Under the pieces are notes generated by a model. That model was given only the letters and a program-made list of their open reading frames with translations, had not been told where the DNA came from and made no database searches. Source: Enoplolaimus lenunculus (lineage: Eukaryota; Nematoda; Enoplea; Enoplida; Thoracostomopsidae). Taken from it: a DNA stretch of 64,000 nucleotides. A program made the position numbers and the translations under genes. Position 1 is the first letter of the stretch, and every line of letters begins with the position of its first letter. The DNA lies in the NCBI GenBank assembly GCA_030248215.1, contig JASANG010001208.1, positions 1 to 64,000 on the forward strand. Reading direction: 5' to 3'. Below are positions 1 through 12,689 of the stretch, piece after piece.

Positions 1-1929
1 CAGGTGCGGATCTTATACCAGGGAGAATAGAATGAAAATTTCAGGTCGCTGGATTACTTTCGGCACCCCAATTGTCTCACTTTGAGGTATTGGACTGAAA
101 CGATATTGGGTGGAAATATTCCGACTTAGCCAGCAGGATCCATAGAGCACGGGTGTTAGGTTCCCCTCCGGACCTGTGCTAGTTGTGTTCATGACGGATT
201 GAACGTAATTATTTGTGCCTTGTTTATGATCCCGTCGTTGTTACTCTATGCATTATGGTATGTTTTTTGGTATCTTCCAGTACGTAATCGTTGCATTTTG
301 GTATCTCTTAGCATATAGCAATTTCATGCAATTTTTCGTATGGGTACATAACGTCCGTTAATGTGTAGCGTGTCGCTTTGAAGTTGTATTGTTTTTCTAC
401 CTTAATGTGGTGTTATTTTTCCATCCTGCAGCAAGGTCAGACACTTCTAGATTTAGCTCTTGACTACCCCTACTACTTGACTAGAGCGTTATGTATTTGC
501 TTATGATTAGCACCCCTATCACACGAGACTTGACTATGCGCTCCTTTTTAGGGGATTTTCGTTTTCACCCCCATCACCGTTTTCTTCGGGGTCCGTTTAC
601 TTGACTAGAGATCTGACTATCCTTGCCCTGACTAGAAACAATGCCTATCTGCTGAATAGGACTAGTAAAGCTGCACCGCATCCGTAGTCCGATTACAAAT
701 TTAATCACCGTAGTTGCGAATAGAAACCACGCACATGTATATATATTGCACCGGATTAGTACAGCCGCACTGCATCCGTTAGTTCGACTAGAAATTTAAA
801 CTACCACAGTTTCGACTAGGGATAACGTGTAATTGTTAAATAAGACTAACGAAATCACACTAAGTACAGGCAGAGTTACTATCCGGGGGGAGACTCAGCC
901 GATAGGGCTCTGGCAGGTATGGTTGCGCTAGCACGGAGAAGACAGTAACGAAACAACATACGGCGCAATACTGCATTGGGCTTGGCTCAACGGCCGGAGC
1001 AGCAAATCACACCTAACCGACTCCTAAGCCCTTGGAGGGACTCATATCCCACAATGCGCCGGAATTTAACTTTACATGTGCTGTGCAGATTTTGATTGAA
1101 CATACACTTAATTGCACTCGCTTAGGTGGTGATAGTTAGCACCGCGTGGGTAGCGTCTAAGAGAGAAAGTGAAAGAAGGGGTGTGAACGAGCATTTGGAT
1201 AATCGCAAGAAAGGGGATTGTGCAGCCCAAATGGCTAATTAGGAATAGGTACCTACGTCGGGGATGCTAGGGTACCGGGTAAGTTGTTATGCCGGGGCGG
1301 AGTCATTGTGCGAGTTTCTTGTAAGGATATGCGACACCGGGGTTTGGATTATGCAAAATTTCGTTGGGGGGAGGCCCGTTATCCTTCCTCAGGCATGGCA
1401 CTAAAGTCCCTAGGGATGACTGACGGGTAGATTGTCTGTTCCCGCTGTCCTGATGGGGCCTACCCCTGACGCTCGAGCCTGCTACATACATATCTCGCAT
1501 AGCGGCGACAGCAGTTTTACGACTATTTATGATCGCAATTAATGTCCATAAAACATTTGAGTTTTGCAAGATTGTTGTATCTAAGTCTCCGGGTTATCGA
1601 CCCGTGTAAAATGTTGAGATTATTGAAATTTGAAAATGAATTGCGAACGTTTTGAATCTCGCGCAAGGGTGCGGTTGAAAGAAGGCGTTCCGAGAAAGGG
1701 GGGGTTGTGTTTGTGTTTCAAGCCAGTGCCACTCCAGAGGGGGAAAAATCCGTCAGGGAGAACCGAGCCATAGTCTTTACGTCAAGGATTTCGGGACGCC
1801 TTGGGGCGGATTTTACTAGCGGATGTGCGCATATTAAGAATTTTCCCGCAGCCGGGATGCTGAGCTCAGGACTGTGTGTGTATGGATCCCGGGACAAAAA
1901 TGCCCAGGCACAAACTTCCTGAGACCCGA

Positions 1930-3010
1930 AATGACTTGTGTCATTCGATAGAGCTCGTCGTGCTGAGCAAGAAAAATACCCTGACAATGGGTCAGGGACG
2001 CTCCGTCCGAAAGTTGTACCCTATTAAGACTTGAAATTTCGTGTATGGAGCCTTACGGGTCCGGGGGCAGGAAAACGCCAAAATGTGAATTTTCAGATAC
2101 CTCGACGAGACCTATACCGTTCGATAGAGCTGATCGCGCTGAGCAATAAAAATACCCTGACCTTGGGTCTAGGATCTCTCCTTCGGGAGTTAGGGCCATT
2201 CAAAGTTTTGTGCATCCACGTGTATAATTTTACGGATTCCAGGGTGAAAAATGCCAAAATGCGAATTTCGGGATCCGTGGTTGAAACCCCACCAATCGAT
2301 AAAGCTCGTCGAGCTGAACAAGAAAAATACCCTGACTGGGGCTCGGAAGTCATTCGTTCAAGAGTTAGAGGCGTTCATAGTTTTTGAAATTTAGTGTGTA
2401 TAATTTTACGGATCCGAGGTTGAAAAATGCAAAAATGCGAATTTTGGAATTGAGCATCGAGATTGGTATCAATCGACGCAGCTCCTTACGCTGAACAAGA
2501 AAAATACCCTGACTCGGGGTCTGCGACTCTTTGCTCGAAAGTTATAGGCCTTTTTCCGTTTTGGAAATTTAACGTGTATAATTTTACGGATCCGAGGTCG
2601 GAAAATGCCAAAATACGCATTTCGGAATCCTTAGCTGGGACCCCTACCATTCGATAGAGCTTGTCGAGCTGAGCAATAAAACCACCCTGACTTAGGGTCT
2701 GCGATCAGTCGTTGGCATTTTGCGTGTGTGAATTTACGGATTGGAGGGGTGGAAAATGCAAAAATACGAATTCGGGAATTCGCATTCATAGTTCCTATAT
2801 TTCGATAGAGCTCAAAGGGCTGAGTAATAAAACCACCCTGACCAGGGGTCTCCGGCCAATTGTTAAAGAGTTATGAGCCCTTAAGATTTCGGAATCCCTA
2901 TGGATCTAAGGACAAAATTGCAGAGTCACGCTTTCTAGCATTTGTGGTCAGGAATGGTTTCATTCTGTTCGGTGCATTCCGGGGAGCAATAAAACCACCC
3001 TGACTAGTCC
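1930..3010 (+). repeat. Tandem ~177-bp repeats of LTR-like copy 1
   Basis: Five to six imperfect units. The anchor TTTTACGGAT recurs near 2228, 2406 and 2586, with a weaker one near 2735, so the period is about 177 bp. Each unit has an AAAATGC-AAAAT-CGAATTT segment and, about 60 bp on, ATTCGATAGAGCTCGTCGAGCTGAG followed by an A-rich ACCCTGAC segment. The centre AGCTCG-T-CGAGCT is a near-perfect palindrome, the shape of a site for a dimeric DNA-binding protein. The array lies more than 1 kb upstream of the TATA box, as an enhancer would. Short open frames within it come from the repeated sequence and are not genes. Confidence 0.75.
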
Positions 3011-3934
3011 CGCGAACGGCTATTCCGGAAGCTATAACCATTATAATTCCTTAGGTTCCCATATTTCAAGTGTTTCACTGGATTGAATTTAAGATATTGT
3101 CAAGTCTTATTGGCTGCATGGGCTATTTTTAACGGCAGGATGAGCATCATAAGTTTTGATCAGTAGGTTCAAATATGGTTGTGGTGCATGAACTGTACTT
3201 TGGATGTTTTACTGCGCTAATTTGCTATAACCTTGTTCTTTTAATCAATGAGTTGGACGGTCCTTGTTTGGATGTTTGCTAATTGTATTTTGAACTTTGT
3301 CTTGGAACGATTCGAAATCTTTTACTAGGCACTCGGGTTAGGCACTTTGTAGGGCGGACATCTTAGAGCTCAAAGGAGGACCGGAAACCTGGCAAGCGCA
3401 GCAGTAATTTCAGAATATGTCTCTTTCCACCGGGTAACCAGACTTAAACTTACTCTCGGTGTACTAGGCCGCATTTATACGTTCAGCTTACTAGTTACCC
3501 TAATGGGTTGAGGACTGCATGTGACTGAGCTTATGCTCCGTGTAACGGTATGCTTGGGTAGGGGTGCGTTACGAGTGCCGAGATTGATTCGTATTAATGT
3601 GTTTCTTGTGGTTTACTTTCTCTGATTTTGATGTTTCATAGCTAATTGCGATTTGTTAATTGGGTTCCCTATACAACGCAGGTTCTGAAGAGCTGACAGC
3701 ACCCTCCCTTCCATCATTTGCTTTGGTTAAGGATATGTCACACTCAAAAAGGAGAGTGACCTGGCGGTAAAAGTCATACATGCGTGCCGGTGGGTCTTGG
3801 AGGTTACCTAGCACTCGGGCCTGAGTACGGCGATGTCAAAACCTTAGCGTTTTCCCCGCCCTAATCATGGGGGACACCAATATTTCGGCGAGACCCCTTT
3901 CTGCGATGGACAGTCAATTTCACGCGTAAATTTA

Positions 3935-4200
3935 AACCGTCCAATCAGCGTGCACCGGTTACGACGATTGAATTCTTTTCATTGGCTCTTGGCAGCCGAT
4001 TTCCGTAACCAATTGCATCGCGTCTCGCCGCGTCCCTTTCTCGTTGTTTCATTGGCCCTTTTTAGCCGTTTTACCATAGCCCATAGTATTGTCTCCGGCC
4101 GCGTCTGTTCCTAGCTTTTCATTGGCCGAAAACTCAAACCAATCACCTGAGGCCTGAGAGGGGTATATAAGAGCAGTGTACGGGCTGCATTTTCAGTTCA
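3935..4200 (+). promoter_or_regulatory. CCAAT array, TATA box and initiator of copy 1
   Basis: At least six CCAAT/ATTGG boxes occur between 3940 and 4145. They are followed by TATATAA at 4164-4170 and TCAGT at 4193-4197, about 30 bp downstream, which is the TATA-to-initiator spacing of a metazoan polymerase II promoter. TCAGT is a classical initiator often used by Gypsy LTRs. The same order and spacing recur in copies 2 and 3. A conserved leader follows, with a GGTGCACT repeat around a GGCGAC segment (4260-4290). Confidence 0.7.
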
Positions 4201-5549
4201 GTTCAGTTTTCAAAGATTTTCAGTCGCGAGCTCGAGCCTCGGCAGCAAACCGGTTCTCTCCGGTGCACTGTATGGCGACACGGTGCACTTGGGAGAATTC
4301 GGGGCGCTGTATTAAAACCTCCCGGACGGTAGTACCAGAGAGGCGCTCAGAGCGCTACAAATTTTAGCAAAATTAGGGAGCTATAGGCCCAGTTAGGACT
4401 ATGTAGTTTCACAAAGGGGGTGTGAGTAAAATTTCTCGAAATTCAAAGTTCCTTGTAGTTGGCGACAACACAGGACCTCAACTTAATTCGGTTTCAACTT
4501 TTGGAAGTCCGTATACCGTGCTAAAATCTAAAAAAGTCACCCAACTGGTGAAGGATAACCCGACTGGGGTCGAGCTGTGCAATTGTCAACCGCGACGGGA
4601 AGGCCACCGCAGCCTAGTGCTAAGCACTTAGGATATGTCAAACAAAAGAGCCAAGCCCCGGTCACGCTAGAAAAATTTGGTTTACCCCGTGACTTAAATG
4701 GTGCTTGCCGGGCCTTACTTAGGATAGTAGTAAGAATTTTCCCCAGGTTGACAATTGAACTGCTGGACGTGCAGCCCGTGTAGGATTCTCAAATTCCAGG
4801 AAATTCTAAACGAGACCTTGTTGCGCCTCAGACGCTATCGGAGACATGCTTAGCCAGTGATTAGGACATAGGGATAGTCTTGGGACCACGAGTATAATCT
4901 CGAGGGGCCCATGGTACGCATGTATGGCATTTCAGACCGCAACTTAAGTCACTGTCCTATCGAGCCCCTCATGCTACGTCCCTCGGAGGGAACTCCCGTC
5001 CATTCGCACTTGCTAATCAAGGGTGTCTTTTGGACTTGAGAATTCTTTGGCCCCCGTCGCCCAAACCCGTTGGGGCACGGTAGCTTTTAATCTCAGCAAC
5101 TATGCCGACCTAAAACGCTCAGCTTTCTAAGGCCCGATAACCTAGCGGTAAGGTGGTTAGTCCACGTTCAGGTCGCCACAGGTACCTGTTTAAACTTGCT
5201 AATTTCTGAAACCTAGAGATTCATGAATTTCTGTACTTTTAGCAATTACGTTTAACTACTCAAACTTATTCTTGCTATCAGCGCACGGCGCAATTTAACT
5301 CAACTCAAGTCAACGTTCAACTTTCGATAACCTGAGACAAATCCTAATTAAGGATCGCCTTTGGATCACCCGTGATACCAGCCATCCTTAGAACAGCAAC
5401 CAAAGACCACGCTCATCCAGAAACCCGTGCCTTGGAATTATTAAGAGAAATTCTAGCAGGCGACCCGTTTGATAAATCTCGGCCTTAATCCTGACTGCTA
5501 CGGGTGCGAATTACTTCTCCGCTAAACGCGTATCGCCAAGGTTTAGGCG

Positions 5550-5715
5550 TAAGACGATATCGGAATTTTGTGACTCTCAAAACCCGATATCACGCCAGGG
5601 GGACCATCATCCTCTGGACACGTAGGCTTATAAGGTAGATCCACGGCCAAGGACACCCGTGAGGGATACCACTCGGATTCGTCCGCAGAGGTACCCGTTG
5701 ATCGCAGCCGTAACA
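5550..5715 (+). repeat. Conserved 3'-terminal block of LTR-like copy 1
   Basis: This block matches 19287-19454 and 24212-24377 closely. It contains TTTTGTGACTCTCAAAACC, GGGGGACCRTCATC, CACCCGTGAG and ACTCGGATTCGTCCGCAG before the terminal CGTAACA. It is the best-preserved part of the family outside the promoter, as expected for a U5 or integration end. It also fixes the right border of the unit at 5715. Confidence 0.75.
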
Positions 5716-6110
5716 ATATTGTCTTCAATAATATGTGAAGTTCAGACTGATTAATTTCCTCACTACTGCAGACTTCACGTTAAAACTGGGGTAGCGTAGA
5801 ACATGTTTTGCCCCATGTTGACTCTATATCAAATATAAAATTGGTCAACCATATGGAAAGTAAACAGACAACATCTGAATATCATTCCACCACGCTGATG
5901 CATAAATCCCTGCTCTCGTGTCAAGTAAATATACAGGTGTGATAGCGTCACATGATACCATTATATATTATATGATATTTCAAAGTGCAAATACCATATG
6001 ACTACAACAACGCATGACACCCTGCGGACAATGATAACTGTCACATGCTGTTTCTTAGACAACCAGAAAACATCAAATTGAGTTCTTCTAAGCTACTCAT
6101 AGTGGTGATT
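5716..6110. other. AT-rich spacer, no gene seen
   Basis: This stretch begins with the ATAT target sequence. A short inverted pair (GTGAAGTTCAGACT against AGACTTCAC, 5734-5779) is visible, along with scattered ATATGAT words like those of the 10.1-10.7 kb element. No coding region or RNA gene is supported. Confidence 0.5.
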
Positions 6111-6119
6111 AAAGTTGAT

Positions 6120-6335
6120 TTTTCCGATAACATTTGAATTTCCAACCAAAATTTGCATTTTCGCGCTAAAATTTGAATTTCTTGACAGAATTAAAACCTA
6201 TAGTCAATAATGTAATTTTCTCGCTAAAATTTGAATTTCCACCAAAATTCGAATTTTACCGCTTAAATTTGAGTTGTCCCGCCAAAATCAAAATTTTTGA
6301 GCCAAAATCAAAATTTTTGAGCCAAAAACACGCTG
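6120..6335. repeat. AAAATTTGAATTT minisatellite, short diverged array
   Basis: Roughly ten imperfect units of 18-20 bp built on CCGCCAAAATTTGAATTT. The array ends in two exact copies of a 20-bp variant, CAAAATCAAAATTTTTGAGC (6284-6325). The same repeat forms larger arrays at 31818-31985 and 41150-41680. A small open frame across it is composition only. Confidence 0.75.
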
Positions 6336-6423
6336 GTATCATACCAAGATTTCCGCAAGATGTCGTATAGCTGTTTAGTACTGCCATAGCCTCCGATGTC
6401 GTTAATAGCAAAACTAGCTAATA

Positions 6424-6661
6424 CTGATACACAACATTATTTAACGACAACGCAGAGCCCAAAGTAAGTTCCCATTGCGAACGCAGCCGCCATAGCCCAA
6501 ATTTATACTTTATACGCCTTTCAGCAACGCCTAAGCCTAACTTATGTTCTTAAGACAGACTAGATAGAGACAAGGACTGTGCGGTTTTACGGTTTAGTTT
6601 TAGGTTGTGGTTTAATTTTTAGATTGAAATATACATATTAAGAGTGGCACAGCCACCTACA
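6424..6661. repeat. Dispersed 238-bp repeat, copy 1
   Basis: Aligns end to end with 37588-37825, also 238 bp. Shared features are a TTTAACG start region, GCAGCCGCCAT, GCAACGCCTAAGCCTAACTTA, a GGTTTAG-rich segment and a final GTGGCACAGCCACCTACA. The end contains a short palindrome (GTGGCACAGCCAC). Since the other copy lies inside the 17-kb LTR element, this may be a small non-autonomous element or a relic of that element's untranslated region. No terminal repeats are clear. Confidence 0.65.
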
Positions 6662-9600
6662 GTCTTATTATTCATTAGTTGTTGCAAAATTTGCTTTAAA
6701 GAGTATAAAATGAGGTGTTTTAATAATACGCGCTATCATGCTTCATAACAGTCCTACAAAATCTAAAATTATTCACCTGCTCGTTGAAATCTTAATATGC
6801 TACTATCTTGTGACAATCTGAAAACAAGAGCCTTTACGTGACTATTTGACTAAATCATGGATCCGGACCGTAGCCAGAGGGCAGTTCGGGGAGTATGTCT
6901 CAGCGCCGCTTGAAAATTGTGGCCCTCTTAGAAAATGTTTGACCTTGACTGTAAGTCATTGGTAAGCATTGTATGCCCCTCATGAAAATTTTTTAAACAA
7001 TCGTATTTTGTTAAACTACACTTTTTAATTAAATATTTCAACACTTAAACCATGAGATATATCAAGTCAAAACTGACAATTATGTACTAATATAAAACGC
7101 AGAAAATCAATAAAAAGGGATCAACCCTTTCCCGCTAACAGTGTCTATCAAATATGCTATCCTGTACAAAAAATTGTAAACAAAACGCTACACAGTGCAA
7201 AGTGTCAGTGTGTCTCCACAAGACGTGACAGTACTATCAGCTCGAACGTCATGCTCTGATAGCTGAATAGCGATGGTACGACTCGTGTTTGATAGCTAAA
7301 CTAGAAAAATAGAATTCTGATCAAATTGTACAAATTTACAATGGAAAGAGTTAAAACAATTCAAATAACTTGCGTCTCAAGTCAGGCCATGTCATCAGTT
7401 AAGGGTTGCAAACTGAAAATTTCACGTAAATCTGTTGTGCTTAGACATCAGATGCTTTGTAGTATGTCTTTAGCTCAAGACGGTGCAAGTTCAAGCTGTC
7501 TTGTTTAATATCGTTGGACATCAAGGTGTGAGAGTGCAAACAATCATGTTCATTTCTGCCGTGCCGATTATTTTTGCTTAGTCAGTCGACAACCGGATAT
7601 CTATTTCCGGAAAAGCCAGTGTCCGTTTCCGTTATAGAAATACCGCCATTTCTGTTATTTTCATGCTTAAAATTAGTTAGAAATCACGTCGCAATTTTTC
7701 ATTAGTATTATGCTGCAGTTGCTTGACATGAAATAAAAATTACGAATTTCATCAACCATTTTAAAAAGTTCGGTGCATCCGTTTTTCTTTAAAATTTCAG
7801 AAAACCCGGTAACTATTAGCATGCTTTCATTGTGTTGGCGGAAGAATGACACATATTTGAAACTTCAATAGTTCAATATTCGTTTTCTGTTTCTGTTTCT
7901 GCTATATATACTATCCGTTTATACCCTGATGCATAGACAGTCGGGACAGCTATTGGTCCGTTTGCGACGATAGCAAAGCACCGAGGCTATGTTTTTCACT
8001 TCTGTTGGGTCACCCGGCACAGCTACGAGTCCACGATGTTTAAAAGCCGTGCCCAGATTGCCGCAATTGTCAATAGAATCTAGAGCTCCATTCATATATA
8101 CGTGTAAGTTTTTTGCAGAGCGAACTCACAACTGCATTAGCACAAGCAAATTGCAGCTGCAGGTTCTTGCTGCAAAAACTTGCACGTGTGATGCTTTCTA
8201 CCAAACAAATTTTAGTAAACAAAGACATTCTGTCTCCTGCTAAACTTAATAAATTCAACTAAACTTCATAAACCTACACACATGGCTCAATCGGATGTCT
8301 GCCTGCGGTTCCGCTCACCTTTAGTCCAGGTATTTTTAACCTCCGCTGACACCCTGTTAGATTTAGGTTAATGATTTTGTATCTAGACAGTTTCTACTCG
8401 GATCAATGATTCAGTTATCTACACTACAATCATGCAGTTAACTTTATTAGTTAAGTTATCGCATCTAAAACCCGTACATACAAATAAAATTTCTTCGCAA
8501 GTAAAGCAACGGACCCGTAACCGGTGGTAGGACAGGCAGCTTAGCGCCCTCTTGACAAATCTTGGCTCTCTGGAAAAATTTCAACCTTGCTTGTAAGTTA
8601 TCAAAAACCGTTGTATGCCCGTCCGGAAAATTTTTTTAAAATTTTTTTAAGTGAGCTGGCTACCGGCTTGCAAAGCAAGAACCCGTGGAAAACAAAATTT
8701 TGTTGTCCAACACTGATCTTAGGTTTAATGTATGCATCTCCACAGATTTGAAAATGCCCAGCCGACAAAGCGCAAAAGTTTAACACATTTAAGCTGCTAA
8801 ACTTCATCAGTTGACACTTGTTTTGATTTGAAAACTGTTAATCTTAACCGTTAATAATGTCTAGTCTTCGCTTTATAAAGAAATGATTATAACGCTGACG
8901 ACTGCACGGGTTACGCTAAGATATTATTTCGAATAACATAATCAGGCCAGCAACTATAAACTTTTAGTAGACGGGGGCAAGATATGTGAACAGGTTTGAG
9001 TATCCTGACGTAAAATTCTATCAGCGACGTCAAAATTTTTTCGTCACGGGGGGCGAAGATATCTACAGGGTAGGATGCCATCTCCCATCAGCCTCGCGTA
9101 GTTGCGACACTGAAATAACGCCGAAGTGTTATGGTAAAATACATGGGCTATAAATTCGCGGTTTGCCTTGAGCAGATTAGATTGCACCTAGGAGAACGAA
9201 CAGAAATCAAACTTTAATATAGTAATCATATATATTTTGATTAGTGAATTTCACAAGGCATGCGTGATACAGGTTAGTTTATGATAAATTTCAGTCTGTT
9301 TTCGAATAATCTTCTGTTTTCATGTCTAGTATTGATGTCGGGTAAAAATTTAAGTAGCTTTTCAAAAAGCTATTGTGCAAACCTGGAGAAATATTAAAAT
9401 TCTACTTAGATTATGATGGAAAATAATCTGGAGAAAATACTAAATGCACAATTTTATAGGATGAAATACTGGAGCTCCCCACGTACGTATTTTGGGCAGC
9501 GCTCTAGCATACCAGTGCATATTATGTGTGACAGATGAAAAAAGCAGATATGCAAATTAGATGTCAGTGTTTATAGTCTTAGCGCATACAGAAAAGATTT

Positions 9601-10092
9601 TAGTAAAAAAACGTAAAATGATCGTTTACCGGGAAATCAAACTTTATGTTCTGCGTCTTTCATAAATCAGTTTGCCTAGCAATGGGGTAAAATCAATAAT
9701 AACTGCGCATTGTTAGAGTAAAATTCATTCAAAAACTATAAGGTAAACGCGATGCCGCTTGCATTTTGATAAAACGTAGAACAAGGGGCAATTGAGATTT
9801 ATAATGCCAACATTTTAACTATTACGAATTAACTGTTTCTCAGAAACCGATAAATTTCTAATCTGCGGTTTACTAAAACATTAAAATTTTTATGAATAAC
9901 TTTTAACAAATTCTAAATGACACATTTGACCTCAAACATACTTCACGTGTCGTCTATTAACATAATTGTGCGTTTTAGTATACGCGTGTAATAGTTTAAC
10001 ATATTAAAGTTAACGTTGAAAATTTGTTTAATATTACGTTATGACAATTCCGGTACACGAGTTAATTCAAAACATCAATTCTGGAATGGGCA
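6662..10092. other. AT-rich intergenic stretch, one old internal duplication
   Basis: No convincing gene. The segments 6858-6995 and 8507-8640 are diverged copies of each other: both start with a GGAC-CGTAGCC-like segment, carry an AGCGCC / CTTGA core, then TGTATGCCC and an A/T run. Apart from these and short palindromic ATATGAT words I see only low-complexity AT-rich DNA. Open frames at 7326-7508, 7989-8243 and 8601-8807 have no recognisable domains. Confidence 0.5.
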
Positions 10093-10743
10093 AGCGTAAT
10101 TCGGGGTTCATGTTATAACCGCGGCAGCTTGGGACACGTTTTGTCCCTAATAGACTGTTGGGTAACATTTTGTCTGCTTATAAACCCCATATCGTATTCA
10201 AAAATTCGTATTTGTCTGCTATAATCATATGTGGATCACGTTTTGTTCTTCAATATCATATGATATTCGAGGTATTGTCTGCGAATATCATATGATCTAT
10301 TTTCCAATGTCTGCATACTCATGGTAACATACCAAAATTGTCCTTTTGAATATCTTATGATACCACAGTTGGAAATTTGAAGTTTTGAATTTTAAAGCTG
10401 TGGTTCTAAGCTATTTTCTGTCGGAAACGATTTGCAGGAGTGTATATGGTATTTAAAACACATTTGTGCCGCTGCTGTCCAACTTTTTATTCATTTTATT
10501 AGTACCCAAAGGTTACACTGTCCCGCTGAATATCATATGATATTCGCTGAAATTTTGGAATATCATATGACATCCGCATAAATGTCTCACAGTATCACGG
10601 GACATACCGTCCCTTGTACATATTGATCATTTGAGAGCGGTGGTTTGTAAGCTAATGTCATATGACATTCGAGTTTAACGTTGATGTCGAATCAACATGG
10701 GACAAACCGTGCCCCGCCTGCCCCGGTTATAAACGTGAATTCC
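10093..10743. mobile_element. TIR element with ATATCATATGAT palindromes (MITE-like)
   Basis: The ends are inverted repeats of about 45-50 bp. The left end, 10093-10144 (GCGTAATTC...TTATAACCGCGGCAG...TTTTGTCC), matches the reverse complement of 10690-10740 (GACAAACCGTGCCCC...CCGGTTATAAACG...GAATTCCGC). Inside are at least six palindromes of the form AATATCATATGATATT (10249, 10281, 10350, 10527, 10557, 10653). No transposase is seen, so it is non-autonomous. The right end recurs at about 32212-32260, inside the Gypsy-type fossil. A clean target duplication is not visible. Confidence 0.6.
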
Positions 10744-11477
10744 GCATAAACAAGAAAACGTATAGCGGAATGCAGGAATAACAGCAGTTATAATTTGTCA
10801 GTAAATGAGATTTAATGGAAGTCAATTTGTTGAGTTCCATTAAGCGCAAAGAACTTTAGAAATTTTGCGTATTTCTGGAATTTAAATGTGACTTTCTACA
10901 CTGCCACATTCTTTATTGTGGCTGATGCATTACAAGCAAGGCTGAAACAATTAGTACTGAAAAACAAAACTTCCTAGGGAAGTGTGGCCTGACCCCCACT
11001 GGCTGCGGACCCGTCTTCCGCTCTTAAACTATCAGTGTTGCAAATTTTGCAGTACATTGACTAAATAGTAACAATTGCACAAATGCCGATAAACTCATTT
11101 CAGTTCATATAAAATGTATAGTAGGAAATAAGCAAACAAAGAGGATAAATTGCACAAAACTAAAAATTAGCAAACTAATGGTTGGAATTGCACAAACTTG
11201 AGTCCGGCAGTTGCGGACCACCGATCTTGGCCGGAAGTCTACCACACGTTCTCACTGAACTCTTCATTACTAAGTGCAATTTTTTTGTAAAAGTGCAAAA
11301 ATTGCTTGTGGCTCAGCGCGCATTGGGCTAACATTTCTTTTAAAGCTGTAGCTGTAGAATAAAGAAATATATATTATAAAATCTACATTCTCGTTTGAGT
11401 TGTAAAATCAGGGAATTTGCTAAACACTAATCTCTTTGCTCCTTTTCTGATAAATCGGCCCATGTGAAGATCAGTGG
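10744..11477. other. Spacer without recognisable gene
   Basis: AT-rich sequence with scattered short words shared with neighbouring repeats. Nothing coding or structural can be supported. Confidence 0.45.
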
Positions 11478-11690
11478 CGGAATGTTTTTCTGTGGGACTA
11501 GAATAGAGCAAGCTTAAAGTTTAGACTTATTTTTTTTGCATGGCTTAGGCTTAGGCTTAGGCATAGGCTTAGGAATATGCTCATTCTTGCGCTTACAGTT
11601 AGGTTTTGGCTTAGGCTTAGGCGTAGGCTTAGGAATATACTTATAATACTGTTCCGCCCCTATTCTGTACATTGGCCGATAAATTTTACT
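11478..11690. repeat. Dispersed repeat carrying TTAGGC telomere-like runs, copy 1
   Basis: Two runs of the hexamer GGCTTA/TTAGGC (11541-11575 and 11605-11635), each followed by GGAATATRC. The flanks are also shared with 24731-24870: upstream GGAAYGTTTTT-TG-GGGACT and AGCTTAA, downstream TACTGTT-CGGCC-TGTTCTGTAC and TTTGCCG-like words. The hexamers are therefore carried by a repeat rather than being remains of a chromosome end. TTAGGC is the canonical nematode telomere unit. The open frame reading KPKPKPK on the minus strand is a translation of the hexamers. Confidence 0.65.
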
Positions 11691-12604
11691 TACAGCTTCA
11701 AAATTGTAATTATATACGAAAAATCTGCTATAATCGTCAGAACCTCCGGCAAAAATTCTGCGGAGACTGAGCACATGTATACCTTATGTCGGCGACAGAG
11801 ATATTTATTCGGTTCTCAAATTAGGCATCTGTTTTAGTTCAATTTGCAGCTGTCTAGAGTCTAGTAAATATTAAAAAAATATCAAAAAACAATATTGCCC
11901 ACAAATGCGTTTAAGGCTTCAGCGAAAAAAGAATGTATAACTGTAAAATTAAAGTACGTTACTTCTATGCTGGCAGGCTTTCATTGATATATTTAATAGA
12001 AAAGTTCCTAAAAAATAAGATATGAAAACTGCAGCATTTCGAGGCATACACTGTTAGGTTAATTTTTTGTGTTCTGGACTATGAATGGTCCATAGCAATT
12101 AATTAGAGGGACTAGTATTTATTTTGACTGTTCAAATGGTATCTTCCGGTCACGGCCAAAACAGCCACCCCCATACTCCTGTTTTGTAGGCCTCCACCAT
12201 AACCGGTTCCAGCAAAAACAGCGGAAGTTTCAAAATGCGTTTTGTTCTCGCTTGCTTCGCTCACAAGTTTGGGGAACCCACACTAGTCTGCTCGCTGCTC
12301 CGGCACTGCTCCCTGTTATTCCGTTACGAACTGTATATTTTCGATGCACCCCATGCCGGTTGGACGCAGAACCCTTCTTTGAGCTAAGCCTAGGACTAAG
12401 CAAATCTTTTTTATTGTGGGAGGAAACCTATAAGATCGCTCTTTTTTAATGGTGTCGTATAAAATGTTCAAATATGGTGTTGAATATGTCCGGTAGGGAG
12501 ACAGCGAATCCGCTGGCTTGTCGGTAAGCAAGCACTTTGGCCCTAAAAATATAGCAGTAAACTGAAGTTTCTATCGCATGATGCACCAACCTTTGTAAAG
12601 CGCA
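11691..12604. other. Spacer without recognisable gene
   Basis: No protein domain, RNA gene or clear repeat end. The frames at 12252-12449 (+) and 12316-12531 (-) overlap each other and show no family signature. Confidence 0.4.
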
Positions 12605-12689
12605 ATATTGTCAGGGACACTATTTCTTGCGCGACGCGCTTTCGGGATTTAGTTTTAGGGATATTTCTTTTCTTTTGGTATTATTGTTG

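Larger units (their letters stand above)
1..5715 (+). mobile_element. Giant LTR-like unit, copy 1 (left end outside window)
   Basis: The stretch ends in a block of about 160 bp (5550-5715) shared with copies 2 and 3, finishing GTAACA and followed by ATAT, the target sequence seen at the other two copies. Its internal order matches theirs: tandem repeats of about 177 bp (1930-3010), a CCAAT-box array, a TATA box (4164), a TCAGT initiator (4193) and a conserved leader. No TGTCAGGGACAC start is visible, so the unit is longer than 5.7 kb, in keeping with copy 3 (6.5 kb). The promoter defines the + orientation. No protein of any size is convincing inside. What follows on the right is not a primer-binding site, so it is read as a solo LTR. 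LTR identity is inferred from TG...CA ends, the 4-bp duplications of copies 2 and 3, and the promoter-to-poly(A) order. A LARD-like non-autonomous element is an alternative. Confidence 0.6.

Noticed and set aside
2031-2657. Small open frames in both directions within copy 1
   Set aside because: They follow the 177-bp tandem repeat and reappear, altered, in the repeats of copy 2.
11541-11635. Remains of a true telomere or chromosome fusion point
   Set aside because: The hexamer runs are short and share non-telomeric flanks with two other loci, so they belong to a dispersed repeat.
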